From assembly GCF_019145205.1 (NCBI RefSeq), contig NZ_JAHSTT010000012.1, positions 62,001 to 126,000 on the forward strand: 64,000 bases of DNA, read 5' to 3'. The stretch is from Pseudomonas khavaziana (GTDB lineage Bacteria; Pseudomonadota; Gammaproteobacteria; Pseudomonadales; Pseudomonadaceae). The notes under the pieces were generated by a model that saw only the letters and a program-made list of their open reading frames with translations, was not told the DNA's origin and made no database searches. Positions 1 through 8,897 of the stretch are shown here, piece after piece (position 1 is the first letter of the stretch; each line of letters opens with the position of its first letter). The translations under genes and the position numbers were made by a program.

Positions 1-47
1 GGCAGGTTGGGTATCGGGTGTTTTATCAGTAACACCGTAGGATAAAA

Positions 48-140
48 ATGTGGGAGGGGGCTTGCTCCCGATAGCAGTGTGTCAGTCAGTACATCTGATA
101 CTGACACTCCGCTAACGGGAGCAAGCCCCCTCCCACATTT
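48..140. repeat. REP pair (GTGGGAGGGGGCTTGCTCCCG family)
   Basis: Two inverted copies of a Pseudomonas REP palindrome face each other around a roughly 50-base spacer, giving a long potential hairpin just downstream of lnt. The same family recurs at 16.8, 33.0, 43.3, 51.0 and 63.3 kb. It is probably a transcript-end or mRNA-stabilising element, which is inference. Confidence 0.85.
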
Positions 141-157
141 GTTTGGTATTTGTCCGG

Positions 158-1681
158 TTAGACGGTTTTGGACATCCGGCCAGCCAGCAGGGCCCAGCCA
201 AACAACCCCAGGCACACAATAATCAACGGCCACGAACGCCATTGCAGGTACGGCGTGAGGTTATGCATCGGCACCACTTCGCCGTAGAGAATGCCACGCT
301 CGAATTGCGGGATCTGTGCGGTGATCTGCCCGAACGGGTTGATCAGCCCGGTCACGCCGTTATTGGTGGCGCGGATCATCCAGCGCCCGGCTTCCAGTGC
401 TCGCATCTGCGCCATTTGCAGGTGCTGCAATGGGCCAATGGAGCGGCCGAACCAGGTGTCGTTGCTGATGGTCAGCAGCAGGTCGCTCTGGGCCGACAGG
501 CCGGCAGCGAACTCCGGGTACACCACTTCATAGCAAATGAACGGCGCAATCTGATAACCCTTGGCCTGGAGCATGGCCTGGTCTGACGGGCCGCGGGCGA
601 AATCGGACATCGGCAGGTCGAAGAAGGCAATCAGCCCGCGCAGCATATCCTGCAACGGCACGTACTCGCCAAACGGCACCAGCTTTTGCTTCAGGTACGT
701 GCCGTCACCTTCACCGACCACGGTGATACCGTTGAAGTAGCGCTTCTGGTGGTGCACTTCCTGGCGAATCGGCACGCCGGTGATCAGCGCGGTATTCCGG
801 TCGGCGGCAAACTTGCCCATCATCCCCAAATAGCCCTCGACGGACTCCTTGAGCACAGGCACCGCGGTTTCCGGCCATACCAGCAGGTCGACCCGCTTGG
901 AGCTCAGGCTCATGTCGCGGTACAGCGCCAGTTGGGCATTGAGCTGCTCGGGGTCCCACTTCATGCTTTGTTCGACGTTGCCCTGGATCGCGGCCACGCT
1001 CAACGGGGCGCCCGAAGGCGAGGTCCAGGCGTGATGCTTGAGGGCCAGGCCGATGGCCCAGGGGGTCACCAGCAACACCAGGCCCGCGCCGATGAAGGCA
1101 TTGCGCTTGCTCGCCAACAGACGCGGCAGGTTGCACAGCAGCGCGGCAGTCAGTGCCAGGGCGAAGGAAATCAGCCACATCCCGCCCAACGGCGCCAGGC
1201 CGGTCAGCGGGCCGTCGAGTTGGCTGTAGCCGGAGTACAACCACGGGAAACCGGTGAGGAACCAGCCACGAAACGCCTCCTGGCCGACCCATAGTGCCGC
1301 GAAGGTCAGGGCATCCGCCAATGGCGCCTCATTGCGGCGCAGCCAGCGCGCCCATAACCAGGCTGGCAGGGCGAAGAACCAGGCAATGGCGGCGGTGAAC
1401 AGCAGCATCAGGAACCCCGCCAGCAGCACCGAAGCGCCGCCGAAGTGGTGGATACTGTAGTAGATCCAGCTGGTACCGGCGCCAAACAGGCCGAAGCCGA
1501 AGCACCAGCCGCGGCCCAGGGCCTGGCGGGGCGTCAGTTCGCGCAGGCCGATATAGAACAGGCCGACCGCCACCAGCGCCAGAGGCCAGATATCGAAGGG
1601 CGCCAGCGCCAGGGTAGTGAGGGCGCCGGCTACCACGGCCAGCAGGTTACCGGGCCAGCCGGGGCGGTTCAGGCGCTGCAT
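158..1681 (-). CDS. lnt: Apolipoprotein N-acyltransferase
   Basis: Transfers the third acyl chain to the N-terminal Cys of lipoproteins in the inner membrane, the last step of lipoprotein maturation. The first half (about residues 10-215) is a series of hydrophobic segments. The second half is a nitrilase-like periplasmic domain. The catalytic Glu is visible in LLVWPETAVP, the Lys in YLKQKLVPFGEYVP and the Cys in PFICYEVVYPE, so the E-K-C triad is complete. A last membrane segment closes the protein. The 507-aa length is normal. It lies 8 bases downstream of corC and is the last gene of the phoH-ybeY-corC-lnt run. The start ATG follows an AGGAAT-type ribosome site that overlaps the end of corC. 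Confidence 0.96.
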   Translation of the reverse strand: MQRLNRPGWPGNLLAVVAGALTTLALAPFDIWPLALVAVGLFYIGLRELTPRQALGRGWCFGFGLFGAGTSWIYYSIHHFGGASVLLAGFLMLLFTAAIAWFFALPAWLWARWLRRNEAPLADALTFAALWVGQEAFRGWFLTGFPWLYSGYSQLDGPLTGLAPLGGMWLISFALALTAALLCNLPRLLASKRNAFIGAGLVLLVTPWAIGLALKHHAWTSPSGAPLSVAAIQGNVEQSMKWDPEQLNAQLALYRDMSLSSKRVDLLVWPETAVPVLKESVEGYLGMMGKFAADRNTALITGVPIRQEVHHQKRYFNGITVVGEGDGTYLKQKLVPFGEYVPLQDMLRGLIAFFDLPMSDFARGPSDQAMLQAKGYQIAPFICYEVVYPEFAAGLSAQSDLLLTISNDTWFGRSIGPLQHLQMAQMRALEAGRWMIRATNNGVTGLINPFGQITAQIPQFERGILYGEVVPMHNLTPYLQWRSWPLIIVCLGLFGWALLAGRMSKTV

Positions 1682-1689
1682 GTCATTCC

Positions 1690-2529
1690 TTAGCGGGCAA
1701 TAGGTGTCAAACGGATCAGATGGATACGACGACTATCGGCATTCAGGATGCGGAAGCGATAGGCGCCAATCTCGGTAGTTTCGTTACGCTTGGGCAGATG
1801 CCCGAACGCACTCATCACCAGACCGCCGACCGTGTCGAACTCGTCGTCGGAGAATTCGCTGTCGAAAAACTCGTTGAAGTTCTCGATGGGTGTCAGCGCC
1901 TTGACCAGGAAGTCACCGCTGGGCAGCGGCTTGATGTAGCTGTCTTCTTCGACGTCATGCTCGTCTTCGATGTCGCCGACGATCTGTTCCAGTACGTCCT
2001 CGATGGTCACCAGGCCCGCCACGCCGCCGTATTCGTCGATCACAATGGCCATGTGATTGTGGTTGGCGCGGAATTCACGCAGCAGCACATTCAGGCGCTT
2101 GGATTCAGGCACGAAGGTGGCCGGACGCAGCAGGTCCTTGATGTTGAAGCTGTCGCCATTTTCCTTGAGGATCAGCGGCAGCAGGTCCTTGGCCAGCAGG
2201 ACACCCATGACGTCGTCATGGCTTTCACCGATCACCGGGTAGCGCGAGTGCGCCGAGTCGATCACGGCCGGGAGGAATTCCCGTGGGGTCTGGGTCGCCT
2301 TGATGCTGATCATCTGCGAACGCGGGACCATGATGTCCCGTACTTGCAGGTCAGCCACCTGGATGGCGCCTTCGACGATGGCCAGCGCTTCGCTGTCCAG
2401 CAACTTGTTCTGGTGGGCCTCGCGCAGCAGCTCCAGCAGCTCCTGGCGGTTCTTCGGCTCGTGGGCAAAAGCCTGGGTCAGTTTACCCAGCCATGACTTC
2501 TGCCCATTGCTCGATCGGTCTTCGCTCAT
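1690..2529 (-). CDS. corC: CorC/HlyC family CBS-domain protein
   Basis: A 279-aa soluble protein with two CBS domains (about residues 65-185, including VRDIMVPRSQM and the IDEYGGVAGLVTIEDVLE segment) and a C-terminal CorC_HlyC/transporter-associated domain (about 200-279). There are no membrane segments, as expected for the short CorC type that is linked to magnesium/cobalt efflux in enterobacteria. Adenosine nucleotide binding by the CBS pair is family knowledge. The gene sits between ybeY and lnt, the conserved order in gammaproteobacteria. The exact physiological role in pseudomonads is not evident from the sequence. Confidence 0.93.
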   Translation of the reverse strand: MSEDRSSNGQKSWLGKLTQAFAHEPKNRQELLELLREAHQNKLLDSEALAIVEGAIQVADLQVRDIMVPRSQMISIKATQTPREFLPAVIDSAHSRYPVIGESHDDVMGVLLAKDLLPLILKENGDSFNIKDLLRPATFVPESKRLNVLLREFRANHNHMAIVIDEYGGVAGLVTIEDVLEQIVGDIEDEHDVEEDSYIKPLPSGDFLVKALTPIENFNEFFDSEFSDDEFDTVGGLVMSAFGHLPKRNETTEIGAYRFRILNADSRRIHLIRLTPIAR

Positions 2530-2571
2530 AGCGATTACTCTAAATCCTTTGATATGACAGTTGAGTGTTGA

Positions 2572-3030
2572 TCAGCTTTCGTCGTCTGCGTACGGGTCGC
2601 GATGACCCAGTTCGGCAAGCAACGTTCGTTCCAGTGCTTCCATTTCCTCGGCTTCGTCATCGTCTATATGGTCGTAGCCCAAGAGATGCAAGCAGCCGTG
2701 GATGACTAGATGGGCCCAATGGGCCTCAAGTTCCTTACCTTGTTCCTTCGCCTCGCGCTCGACCACTTCGACGCAGATCACCAGGTCGCCCAGCAACGGG
2801 ATATCCAGCAGCTCGTCGGGTACGTCGGCAGGGAAGGACAGCACGTTGGTCGCGTAGTCTTTCTGGCGCCAGGTATGGTTCAGCTCGCGGCCTTCGGGCT
2901 CGTCCACCAGGCGAATGGTCAGTTCCGAGTCGGCGCTGCGCTGGCGCAGGGCCAGGGCGCACCACTCGCGGAACTGGGCTTCGCTGGGGGCGGGCGCTTC
3001 GGTGGCCAGCTGCAGGTCTAGCTCAAGCAT
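2572..3030 (-). CDS. ybeY: Endoribonuclease YbeY (rRNA maturation)
   Basis: Single-strand-specific, zinc-dependent endoribonuclease involved in 16S rRNA 3'-end maturation and late 70S quality control. The zinc motif HGCLHLLGYDH is intact near residues 112-122. I chose the ATG encoding MLELDLQ at 3030, which gives 152 aa and overlaps the end of phoH by 8 bases. A longer reading from 3093 would sit inside phoH and adds a non-conserved tail. Overlap with phoH suggests translational coupling, and phoH-ybeY pairing is typical of bacteria. Confidence in identity is high. Confidence 0.95.
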   Translation of the reverse strand: MLELDLQLATEAPAPSEAQFREWCALALRQRSADSELTIRLVDEPEGRELNHTWRQKDYATNVLSFPADVPDELLDIPLLGDLVICVEVVEREAKEQGKELEAHWAHLVIHGCLHLLGYDHIDDDEAEEMEALERTLLAELGHRDPYADDES

Positions 3031-4027
3031 CGCGGTGAACGTCCTTGGCCGGAGCGTCGTCCTTGTGGTCGAAGCGCTCATAGGCCTCGACAATGCGCTG
3101 CACCAGCGGATGGCGCACCACGTCCTTGGGCATGAAGTGCGTAAAGCTGATGCCCGGCACGTCCTTGAGCACCTCGATCACCTGCGCCAGCCCGGACTTG
3201 GTGCCCTTGGGCAGGTCGACCTGGGTGACGTCACCAGTGATCACGGCGGTGGAACCGAAACCGATGCGGGTGAGGAACATCTTCATCTGCTCGACCGTAG
3301 TATTCTGGCTTTCGTCGAGGATGATGAAGCTGTTGTTCAGCGTACGGCCACGCATGTAGGCCAGCGGGGCGATCTCGATCACCTGGCGCTCGATCAGCTT
3401 GGCGACATATTCAAAGCCGAGCATCTCGTAGAGTGCGTCGTAGAGCGGGCGCAGGTATGGGTCGATCTTCTGGGCCAGGTCGCCGGGCAGGAAACCAAGC
3501 TTTTCGCCGGCCTCGACCGCCGGGCGTACCAGCAGGATGCGTCGCACCTGCTCGCGCTCCAGGGCATCGACCGCACAGGCCACGGCCAGGTAGGTCTTGC
3601 CGGTACCTGCTGGACCGATGCCGAAGTTGATGTCGTTGCCGAGGATTTCCTTGACGTACTTCTGCTGATTCAAGCCGCGTGGGCGAATCATGCCTTTTTT
3701 GGTACGCAGGGCCACGCTGGCTTCGGCCACCGGGTTGTTGGCCAGGTCTTCCACGGCGGACTCCTGCAGGTACAGGTGCACCGTTTCCGGCGACAGTTCA
3801 CTGCCCTTGGTCTCGCGGTAGAGGCGACGCAGCAGGTTTTCTGCAGACGTGGTGTGTTGAGGTTCACCAATGAGTTCGAACTGATTGCCGCGGTTGCGGA
3901 TCTCGATGCTCAGGCGTTGTTCGATCAGGCGCAGGTGCTCGTCGAACTGTCCGCACAGGTTGGCGAAACGGCGAGCCTCAAAAGGCTCGAGGAGAAAACG
4001 ATGGGGTTCTGCTATGGGTGCGTTCAA
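3023..4027 (-). CDS. ybeZ: PhoH-like ATPase (YbeZ)
   Basis: A 334-aa P-loop protein of the PhoH family. An N-terminal region of about 110 residues precedes the ATPase core, which has Walker A GPAGTGKTYLA and Walker B FIILDESQN. Members are predicted RNA-helicase-like ATPases acting with YbeY on ribosome maturation. The downstream ybeY start overlaps the last codons, supporting a joint role. The gene is separated from the upstream miaB by a REP pair, so whether both share one transcript is unclear. The symbol follows the E. coli orthologue; pseudomonad annotations often write phoH. Confidence 0.93.
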   Translation of the reverse strand: MNAPIAEPHRFLLEPFEARRFANLCGQFDEHLRLIEQRLSIEIRNRGNQFELIGEPQHTTSAENLLRRLYRETKGSELSPETVHLYLQESAVEDLANNPVAEASVALRTKKGMIRPRGLNQQKYVKEILGNDINFGIGPAGTGKTYLAVACAVDALEREQVRRILLVRPAVEAGEKLGFLPGDLAQKIDPYLRPLYDALYEMLGFEYVAKLIERQVIEIAPLAYMRGRTLNNSFIILDESQNTTVEQMKMFLTRIGFGSTAVITGDVTQVDLPKGTKSGLAQVIEVLKDVPGISFTHFMPKDVVRHPLVQRIVEAYERFDHKDDAPAKDVHRDA

Positions 4028-4129
4028 GGTTGCTTTTAGCCGCCCTTTGGCTGATGAGGTGAGAGAGAGAATAACGCCAGGCGCCGGTGTGCGAAAGCAC
4101 TTAAATAGACTGAATGTGGCGCAGATCCC

Positions 4130-4222
4130 ATGTGGGAGCGGGCTTGCTCGCGAATGCGCCAGTACATTCGATATTTATATTGGCTGACACACTGCATTCG
4201 CGAGCAAGCCCGCTCCCACATT
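4130..4222. repeat. REP pair (GGGAGCGGGCTTGCTCGCGAA type)
   Basis: Two facing palindromic units (GTGGGAGCGGGCTTGCTCGC and its reverse complement) are separated by about 45 bases in the miaB-phoH intergenic space. The core differs slightly from the first REP family, with CTCGCGAA instead of CTCCCGA. Confidence 0.85.
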
Positions 4223-4246
4223 TTGATCTTCATCCGGTCCGCGAGA

Positions 4247-5575
4247 TCAGTTGATCAGCGAGCCGCGCAACGAGTGTGGCTGCGCCGCATCGATATGCAC
4301 ATCGGCAAACTGGCCGATCAGGGTTGGGTTGTCGCAGCGGAAGTTGACGATGCGGTTGTTCTCGGTACGGCCCTGCAATTCACCCGGGTCCTTTTTCGAG
4401 TAATCGGTGACCAGGATGCGCTGGATCGAACCGACCATTTGTCGGCTGATCTCGAAACCCTGTTGGTTGAGGCGATGTTGCAGCGCGTTCAGGCGCTCTT
4501 TTTTCAGCGCTTCCGGGGTTTCGTCCAGCAGGTCGGCCGCCGGTGTGCCGGGGCGTTGGCTGTAGACGAACGAGTAGGAGAAGTCGAAACCGACGTCTTC
4601 AATAAGCTTCATGGTCTGTTGGAAATCTTTCTCGGTTTCACCCGGGAAGCCAACGATAAAGTCCGAACTGATGCAAATGCCCGGTACCGCAGCGCGCAAC
4701 TTGCGCAGCTTGGATTTGTATTCCAGCGCCGTGTGGTTGCGCTTCATCGCCGACAGGATGCGGTCCGAGCCCGATTGCACCGGCAAGTGCAGGTGCTTGA
4801 CCAACTCCGGCACTTCGGCGTGGGCCTGGATCAGGCTGTCGGAGAATTCCAGCGGGTGCGAAGTGGTGTAGCGGATACGTTCGATGCCATCGACGGCGGC
4901 GACCACGCGGATCAATTCCGCCAGGTCGGCCAGCCGCCCGTCGTGGGTCAGGCCACGGTAGCCGTTGACGTTCTGGCCGAGCAGGGTCACTTCACGCACG
5001 CCGTTTTCAGCCAGGTGGATGATTTCCGACAGTACGTCGTCAAACGGCCGGCTGACTTCTTCACCGCGGGTGTAGGGCACCACACAGAAGGTGCAGTACT
5101 TGCTGCAGCCCTCCATCACCGACACGTAGGCGCTCGGCCCGTCGATGCGCGGTTCGGGCAGATGGTCGAATTTTTCGATCTCCGGGAACGACACGTCCAC
5201 CTGGGGCAGCTTGGTGATGCGTGCGGCGTCGATCATGTCAGGTAGGCGGTGCAGGGTTTGCGGGCCGAAAACCACGTCGACATAGGGAGCACGATCGCGG
5301 ATCGCGGCGCCTTCCTGGCTGGCCACGCAACCGCCGACGGCGATCACCATGTCCGGGTTGGCCAGTTTCAGTTCGCGCCAGCGGCCCAGCTGGGAGTACA
5401 CACGGTCCTGGGCCCGCTCGCGGATCGAGCAGGTATTGAGCAGGATCACGTCGGCATCTTCGGCGCGGGCGGTGACTTCCAAGGCCTGGTGTTCGCCCAG
5501 CAGGTCGACCATGCGCGAGCTGTCGTACTCGTTCATCTGGCAACCGTGGGTTTCGATATAAAGCTTCTTGGCCAT
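4247..5575 (-). CDS. miaB: tRNA-2-methylthio-N6-dimethylallyladenosine synthase
   Basis: Radical-SAM methylthiotransferase that converts i6A37 to ms2i6A37 in tRNAs reading UNN codons. The N-terminal UPF0004 domain carries the first cluster Cys in ETHGCQMNEYDS, with further Cys in NTCSIRE and VGGCVAS. The radical-SAM motif CSKYCTFC lies around residue 153, and a C-terminal TRAM domain follows (about 375-440). I chose the ATG of MAKKLYIETHGC at 5575, which matches family N-termini and gives 442 aa; a TTG 12 bases upstream is possible. It is the first gene of a minus-strand run with phoH, ybeY, corC and lnt. Confidence 0.97.
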   Translation of the reverse strand: MAKKLYIETHGCQMNEYDSSRMVDLLGEHQALEVTARAEDADVILLNTCSIRERAQDRVYSQLGRWRELKLANPDMVIAVGGCVASQEGAAIRDRAPYVDVVFGPQTLHRLPDMIDAARITKLPQVDVSFPEIEKFDHLPEPRIDGPSAYVSVMEGCSKYCTFCVVPYTRGEEVSRPFDDVLSEIIHLAENGVREVTLLGQNVNGYRGLTHDGRLADLAELIRVVAAVDGIERIRYTTSHPLEFSDSLIQAHAEVPELVKHLHLPVQSGSDRILSAMKRNHTALEYKSKLRKLRAAVPGICISSDFIVGFPGETEKDFQQTMKLIEDVGFDFSYSFVYSQRPGTPAADLLDETPEALKKERLNALQHRLNQQGFEISRQMVGSIQRILVTDYSKKDPGELQGRTENNRIVNFRCDNPTLIGQFADVHIDAAQPHSLRGSLIN

Positions 5576-5705
5576 GGGAATCGTCAACTGGTGGTAAAGA
5601 ACCGCGCATTATAGGGGGCATGCCCATCGGTTCCTAGCGCTGTGCATCGGGTGCCATGCTATAGTTCGCGCCCTCTTTTATATCCCCATGTGTTCCGCGC
5701 CCACC

Positions 5706-6032
5706 ATGACCAAACGTGAAGCTCCAATCTACAAGGTGATTTTCCTCAACCAGGGCCAGGTGTTCGAAATGTACGCCAAGCAGATCTATCAAAGTGATCT
5801 GTGGGGCTTCCTGGAAGTGGAAGAATTCGTCTTTGGCGAGCGCACCCAGTTGGTCGTCGACCCGGGCGAAGAAAAGCTCAAGGCCCAGTTCGAGGGCGTG
5901 GTGCGCAGTTTCGTGCCGATGCATTCTATTGTGCGCATCGATGAAGTCGAACGCCTGGGTACTCCGAAGATCAGCGAGGCACGGGGCACGAGTAATGTCA
6001 TGCCGTTTCCGATGCCGATGCCTGAGAAGTAG
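5706..6032 (+). CDS. DUF1820 family protein
   Basis: A small protein (108 aa from the ATG of MTKREAPIYKV) matching the DUF1820 family, which I recognise from its opening IYKVIFLNQGQVFEMYAK and its position next to miaB in pseudomonads. It has no signal peptide or membrane segment, is acidic overall, and has a Met/Pro-rich C-terminal tail. The ATG at 5688 would add six residues and lacks support. It diverges from miaB with about 130 bases between starts. Function is unknown. Confidence 0.85.
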   Translation: MTKREAPIYKVIFLNQGQVFEMYAKQIYQSDLWGFLEVEEFVFGERTQLVVDPGEEKLKAQFEGVVRSFVPMHSIVRIDEVERLGTPKISEARGTSNVMPFPMPMPEK

Positions 6033-6049
6033 GGCGTTAAACCGCGTCG

Positions 6050-6140
6050 CGCCCTTCGCGAACAAGCCCGCGCCCACACTGACGGCATTTCAAATTTGAA
6101 ACGCGGTCGAATCTGGGAGCGGGCTTGCTCGCGAAGAGGC
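6050..6140. repeat. Degenerate REP pair
   Basis: A CCTTCGCGAACAAGCCCGCGCC unit and a GGGAGCGGGCTTGCTCGCGA unit face each other. The first copy has diverged. The pair lies between convergent genes DUF1820 and the Sel1-repeat gene. Confidence 0.7.
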
Positions 6141-6159
6141 CATCAAAAACGCTGAGAAT

Positions 6160-6714
6160 TCAGGGCAGGGGTGAGAAGGGCGAGCGCCCATCGGCACTCT
6201 GCAGTTCCTGCAGGTAATTGCGGAAAATCTGCCCCAGCACCTGGGTGGCCACTTCCAGTTCATCGCGTTGCATGTGCTCGGCGACTTCGTCGGCAGTATC
6301 CAGTGCGTCTTCGGCGCCGTTGACCGCAGCCATTTTCAGCACGATGTACGCCTGGACGTTATTGGCCGGCACGCCTTCGCCGCGGAAGAACATCTTACCC
6401 AGCTGGAATTGCGCCTGGGCATGACCCTGCAACGAGGCTTTCTCGAAGTAGCTCAACGCTTTGTTGAGGTCGACGGCCGGGTTCTTGCTGTCATGGAAGA
6501 ACTCGCCCAACTCGTATTGCGCCTGCGCATCCCCGTCATCAGCCTGTTTCTGGCACGCGCTCAGCGCTTCGGCCTGGCTGTCTGGCTGGGTATTGAGGGT
6601 GCAACGACCCATCGCTGGGATTAACAACGAGTTGCCGCCTGCCTGGGCATGTGCCAGCAGCGGCTGAAGGAGCAACAGGCAGCCCAGAACCAGGGTGCGG
6701 CCGGTGCGTTTCAT
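6160..6714 (-). CDS. Secreted Sel1-repeat (TPR-like) protein
   Basis: A 184-aa protein with a clear signal peptide (basic start, hydrophobic core and cleavage after AHAQA near residue 25). The middle has two Sel1-like units, seen as DDGDAQAQYELGEFFHDSK and QGHAQAQFQLGKMFFRGEGV, the A-x-Q-x-x-L-G signature. Such repeats form helical scaffolds for protein contacts in the periplasm. No partner is evident. The neighbour hemL is transcribed in the same direction 226 bases upstream, and that gap shows no further gene. Confidence 0.82.
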   Translation of the reverse strand: MKRTGRTLVLGCLLLLQPLLAHAQAGGNSLLIPAMGRCTLNTQPDSQAEALSACQKQADDGDAQAQYELGEFFHDSKNPAVDLNKALSYFEKASLQGHAQAQFQLGKMFFRGEGVPANNVQAYIVLKMAAVNGAEDALDTADEVAEHMQRDELEVATQVLGQIFRNYLQELQSADGRSPFSPLP

Positions 6715-6940
6715 GGGAATCGACTTACCTCTGACGGGGCACGCGGACCCTCGGGGGAGTCCAATCAGCGCGCATTATGAAATAAGCAGGCACCTGCTTA
6801 CAAAGTCTTTACTCGTTTTTCTGCTGCTTGGGCAAGTTATCTGCCGGTTTGCAGGACAATTCTCGAAAAATGCAGGAAATATCTGTAGGCAAGGTAGCAA
6901 ATCTGACGCTGCCAGGGGCAACGTCAGAGCGTGCCGTCAC

Positions 6941-8224
6941 TTATTTCAGGGCCGCGAAGGCGCGTTCGGCAGCATCGAGGGTCAGTTTCAGCTCGGCTTC
7001 GCCATGTGCAATCGAGGTGAACCCGGCTTCGAAGGCACTCGGCGCCAGATACACGCCGCCTTCCAGCATCAGGTGGAAGAAGCGCTTGAACAGGTCGGCA
7101 TCGCTGCCCATCACGTCATCAAAGGTGACGATCTCGTCGGCACCGCTGAAGTACAGGCCGAACATGCCGCCAGCCTGGGTGGTGACAAACGGGATACCGG
7201 CGGCATCGGCGCGTTGTTGCAGGCCATCAAGCAGGCGGGTGGTGTAGTCGGTCAGCTCGGCGTGGAAGCCCGGGCGGCTGATCAGGCGCAGGGTGGTCAG
7301 GCCGGCGGCCATCGCCAGCGGGTTACCCGACAAGGTACCGGCCTGGTACACAGGGCCCAGGGGAGCGATGTGCTGCATGATTTCGCGCTTGCCGCCGAAG
7401 CAGCCTACCGGCATGCCGCCACCGATGATCTTGCCGAAGGTGCTCAGGTCCGGCGTAATGCCGTAATGCGCCTGGGCGCCGCCGAGGGCGACACGGAAAC
7501 CGGTCATCACTTCGTCGAAGATCAGCACCACGCCGTGCTTGTCGCACTGCTCGCGCAGACCCTCGAGGAAACCCGGGGCCGGCGGTACGCAGTTCATATT
7601 GCCGGCAACCGGCTCGACGATGATGCACGCCACGTCCTGGCCGACTTCGCTGAGCATCTGCTCGACGGCGGCGATGTCGTTGAACGGCAGGGTCAGGGTG
7701 TGCTTGGCGAAGGCTGCCGGCACACCGGCAGAGTTGGGCACGCCCTGGGTCAGCGCGCCGGAGCCGGCTTTCACCAGCAGGCTGTCGGAATGGCCGTGGT
7801 AGCAGCCTTCGAACTTGATGATGTTGTCGCGGCCGGTGAACCCCCGGGCCAGGCGGATGGCGCTCATGGTGGCCTCGGTGCCGGAGCTGACCATGCGCAC
7901 CATTTCCATCGAAGGGACGATCGCGCAGACCAGGTCGGCCATCTCGGTTTCCATGGCGGTCGGCGCGCCATAGGACAGGCCGTGTTGCAGCTGCTGGCGC
8001 ACTGCGTCCAGTACGTCCGGGTGGCTGTGGCCGAGGATCATCGGGCCCCAGGAGCCGACGTAATCAACATAGCGCTTGTCATCTTCGTCGGTGACGTAGG
8101 CGCCTTCGGCATGCTTGAAGAACAACGGCGTGCCGCCCACGCTCTTGAACGCACGTACGGGGGAGTTCACACCGCCGGGAATGTGTTTCTGGGCATTGGC
8201 AAACAGGGTTTCGGAACGGGACAT
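6941..8224 (-). CDS. hemL: Glutamate-1-semialdehyde 2,1-aminomutase
   Basis: PLP enzyme that isomerises glutamate-1-semialdehyde to 5-aminolevulinate, the C5 route into heme and siroheme. The 427-aa length is standard. The PLP-binding Lys is in STFGKIIGGGMPVG, and the phosphate-binding SSGTEATMSAIR and the IFDEVMTGFR motif are present. It lies 11 bases downstream of thiE and is probably cotranscribed with thiD-thiE. The start ATG at 8224 has an AGAG ribosome site. Identity is secure. Confidence 0.97.
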   Translation of the reverse strand: MSRSETLFANAQKHIPGGVNSPVRAFKSVGGTPLFFKHAEGAYVTDEDDKRYVDYVGSWGPMILGHSHPDVLDAVRQQLQHGLSYGAPTAMETEMADLVCAIVPSMEMVRMVSSGTEATMSAIRLARGFTGRDNIIKFEGCYHGHSDSLLVKAGSGALTQGVPNSAGVPAAFAKHTLTLPFNDIAAVEQMLSEVGQDVACIIVEPVAGNMNCVPPAPGFLEGLREQCDKHGVVLIFDEVMTGFRVALGGAQAHYGITPDLSTFGKIIGGGMPVGCFGGKREIMQHIAPLGPVYQAGTLSGNPLAMAAGLTTLRLISRPGFHAELTDYTTRLLDGLQQRADAAGIPFVTTQAGGMFGLYFSGADEIVTFDDVMGSDADLFKRFFHLMLEGGVYLAPSAFEAGFTSIAHGEAELKLTLDAAERAFAALK

Positions 8225-8235
8225 GATCGGGCTCT

Positions 8236-8865
8236 CTAAGCTGAATATTTAAGAAGGTCGTTGAAGGCGCGGGCGCGGCGCGTGACGTCCTGGGTGCTGT
8301 CGGCACCGAACAGGCCGTGCACCACCGCCAGCAGGTCGGCGCCGTGGGCTACCAACGGTTCGGCGTTGTCCAGGGTGACGCCGCCGATCACGCAGATCGG
8401 CAACTGCAAGCGCGTGCGGGCCTGGGCCAGCATTTCAAGGGTGGCGGCAGGTGCGCCGGGTTTGGTCGTGGAATTGAAGAAGCGCCCGAAGGCGACATAG
8501 CTGGCGCCTTCCCTGGCGGCCTGTTCGGCCAGTTCGATCTGGTCATGGCAGGTGGCGCCGATGATCGCCTTGGAGCCCAGTAGTGCACGGGCCGGGGTCA
8601 GTGGGCCGTCGGTCTGGCCCAAGTGCACACCAACGCCCAGGCGCGCCGCCAGCTCGGCATCGTCGTTGATGATCAGTTGGGTCTTATAGCGGGAACACAA
8701 TTCGTGCAGTTTCTCTGCCTCACGCAGGCGCCGCGCTTCGTCGCTGCTTTTGTCACGGTACTGCAACAAGGTCACGCCACCGTCCAGCGCAGCCTCGACG
8801 TAGGCGAGGAACTTGCCGGCCAAGAGCTGGCTGTCGGTAATGGCGTAAAGGCCACGTAGTTTCAT
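8236..8865 (-). CDS. thiE: Thiamine-phosphate synthase
   Basis: Condenses HMP-diphosphate with the thiazole phosphate to form thiamine monophosphate. The 209-aa TIM barrel has the family motifs QYRDKS near residue 36, IINDDAELAARLGVGVHLGQ (dihydroxy and substrate loops) and the phosphate-binding IGGVTLDNAEPLVAHGADLLAVV stretch near the C-terminus. It sits between thiD, 32 bases upstream, and hemL, forming a thiamine/heme precursor operon. I saw no TPP riboswitch ahead of the cluster. Confidence 0.96.
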   Translation of the reverse strand: MKLRGLYAITDSQLLAGKFLAYVEAALDGGVTLLQYRDKSSDEARRLREAEKLHELCSRYKTQLIINDDAELAARLGVGVHLGQTDGPLTPARALLGSKAIIGATCHDQIELAEQAAREGASYVAFGRFFNSTTKPGAPAATLEMLAQARTRLQLPICVIGGVTLDNAEPLVAHGADLLAVVHGLFGADSTQDVTRRARAFNDLLKYSA

Positions 8866-8897
8866 CGGGCAAGCCCCTTGCTGTGACAGGCGATAGG

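Noticed and set aside
4130..4222. CRISPR-like repeats in intergenic palindromes
   Set aside because: They are facing REP pairs, with no regular array of repeats and unique spacers. No cas genes are present.
6695..8239. A 514-codon plus-strand reading frame
   Set aside because: It is antisense to hemL, whose catalytic motifs are intact.
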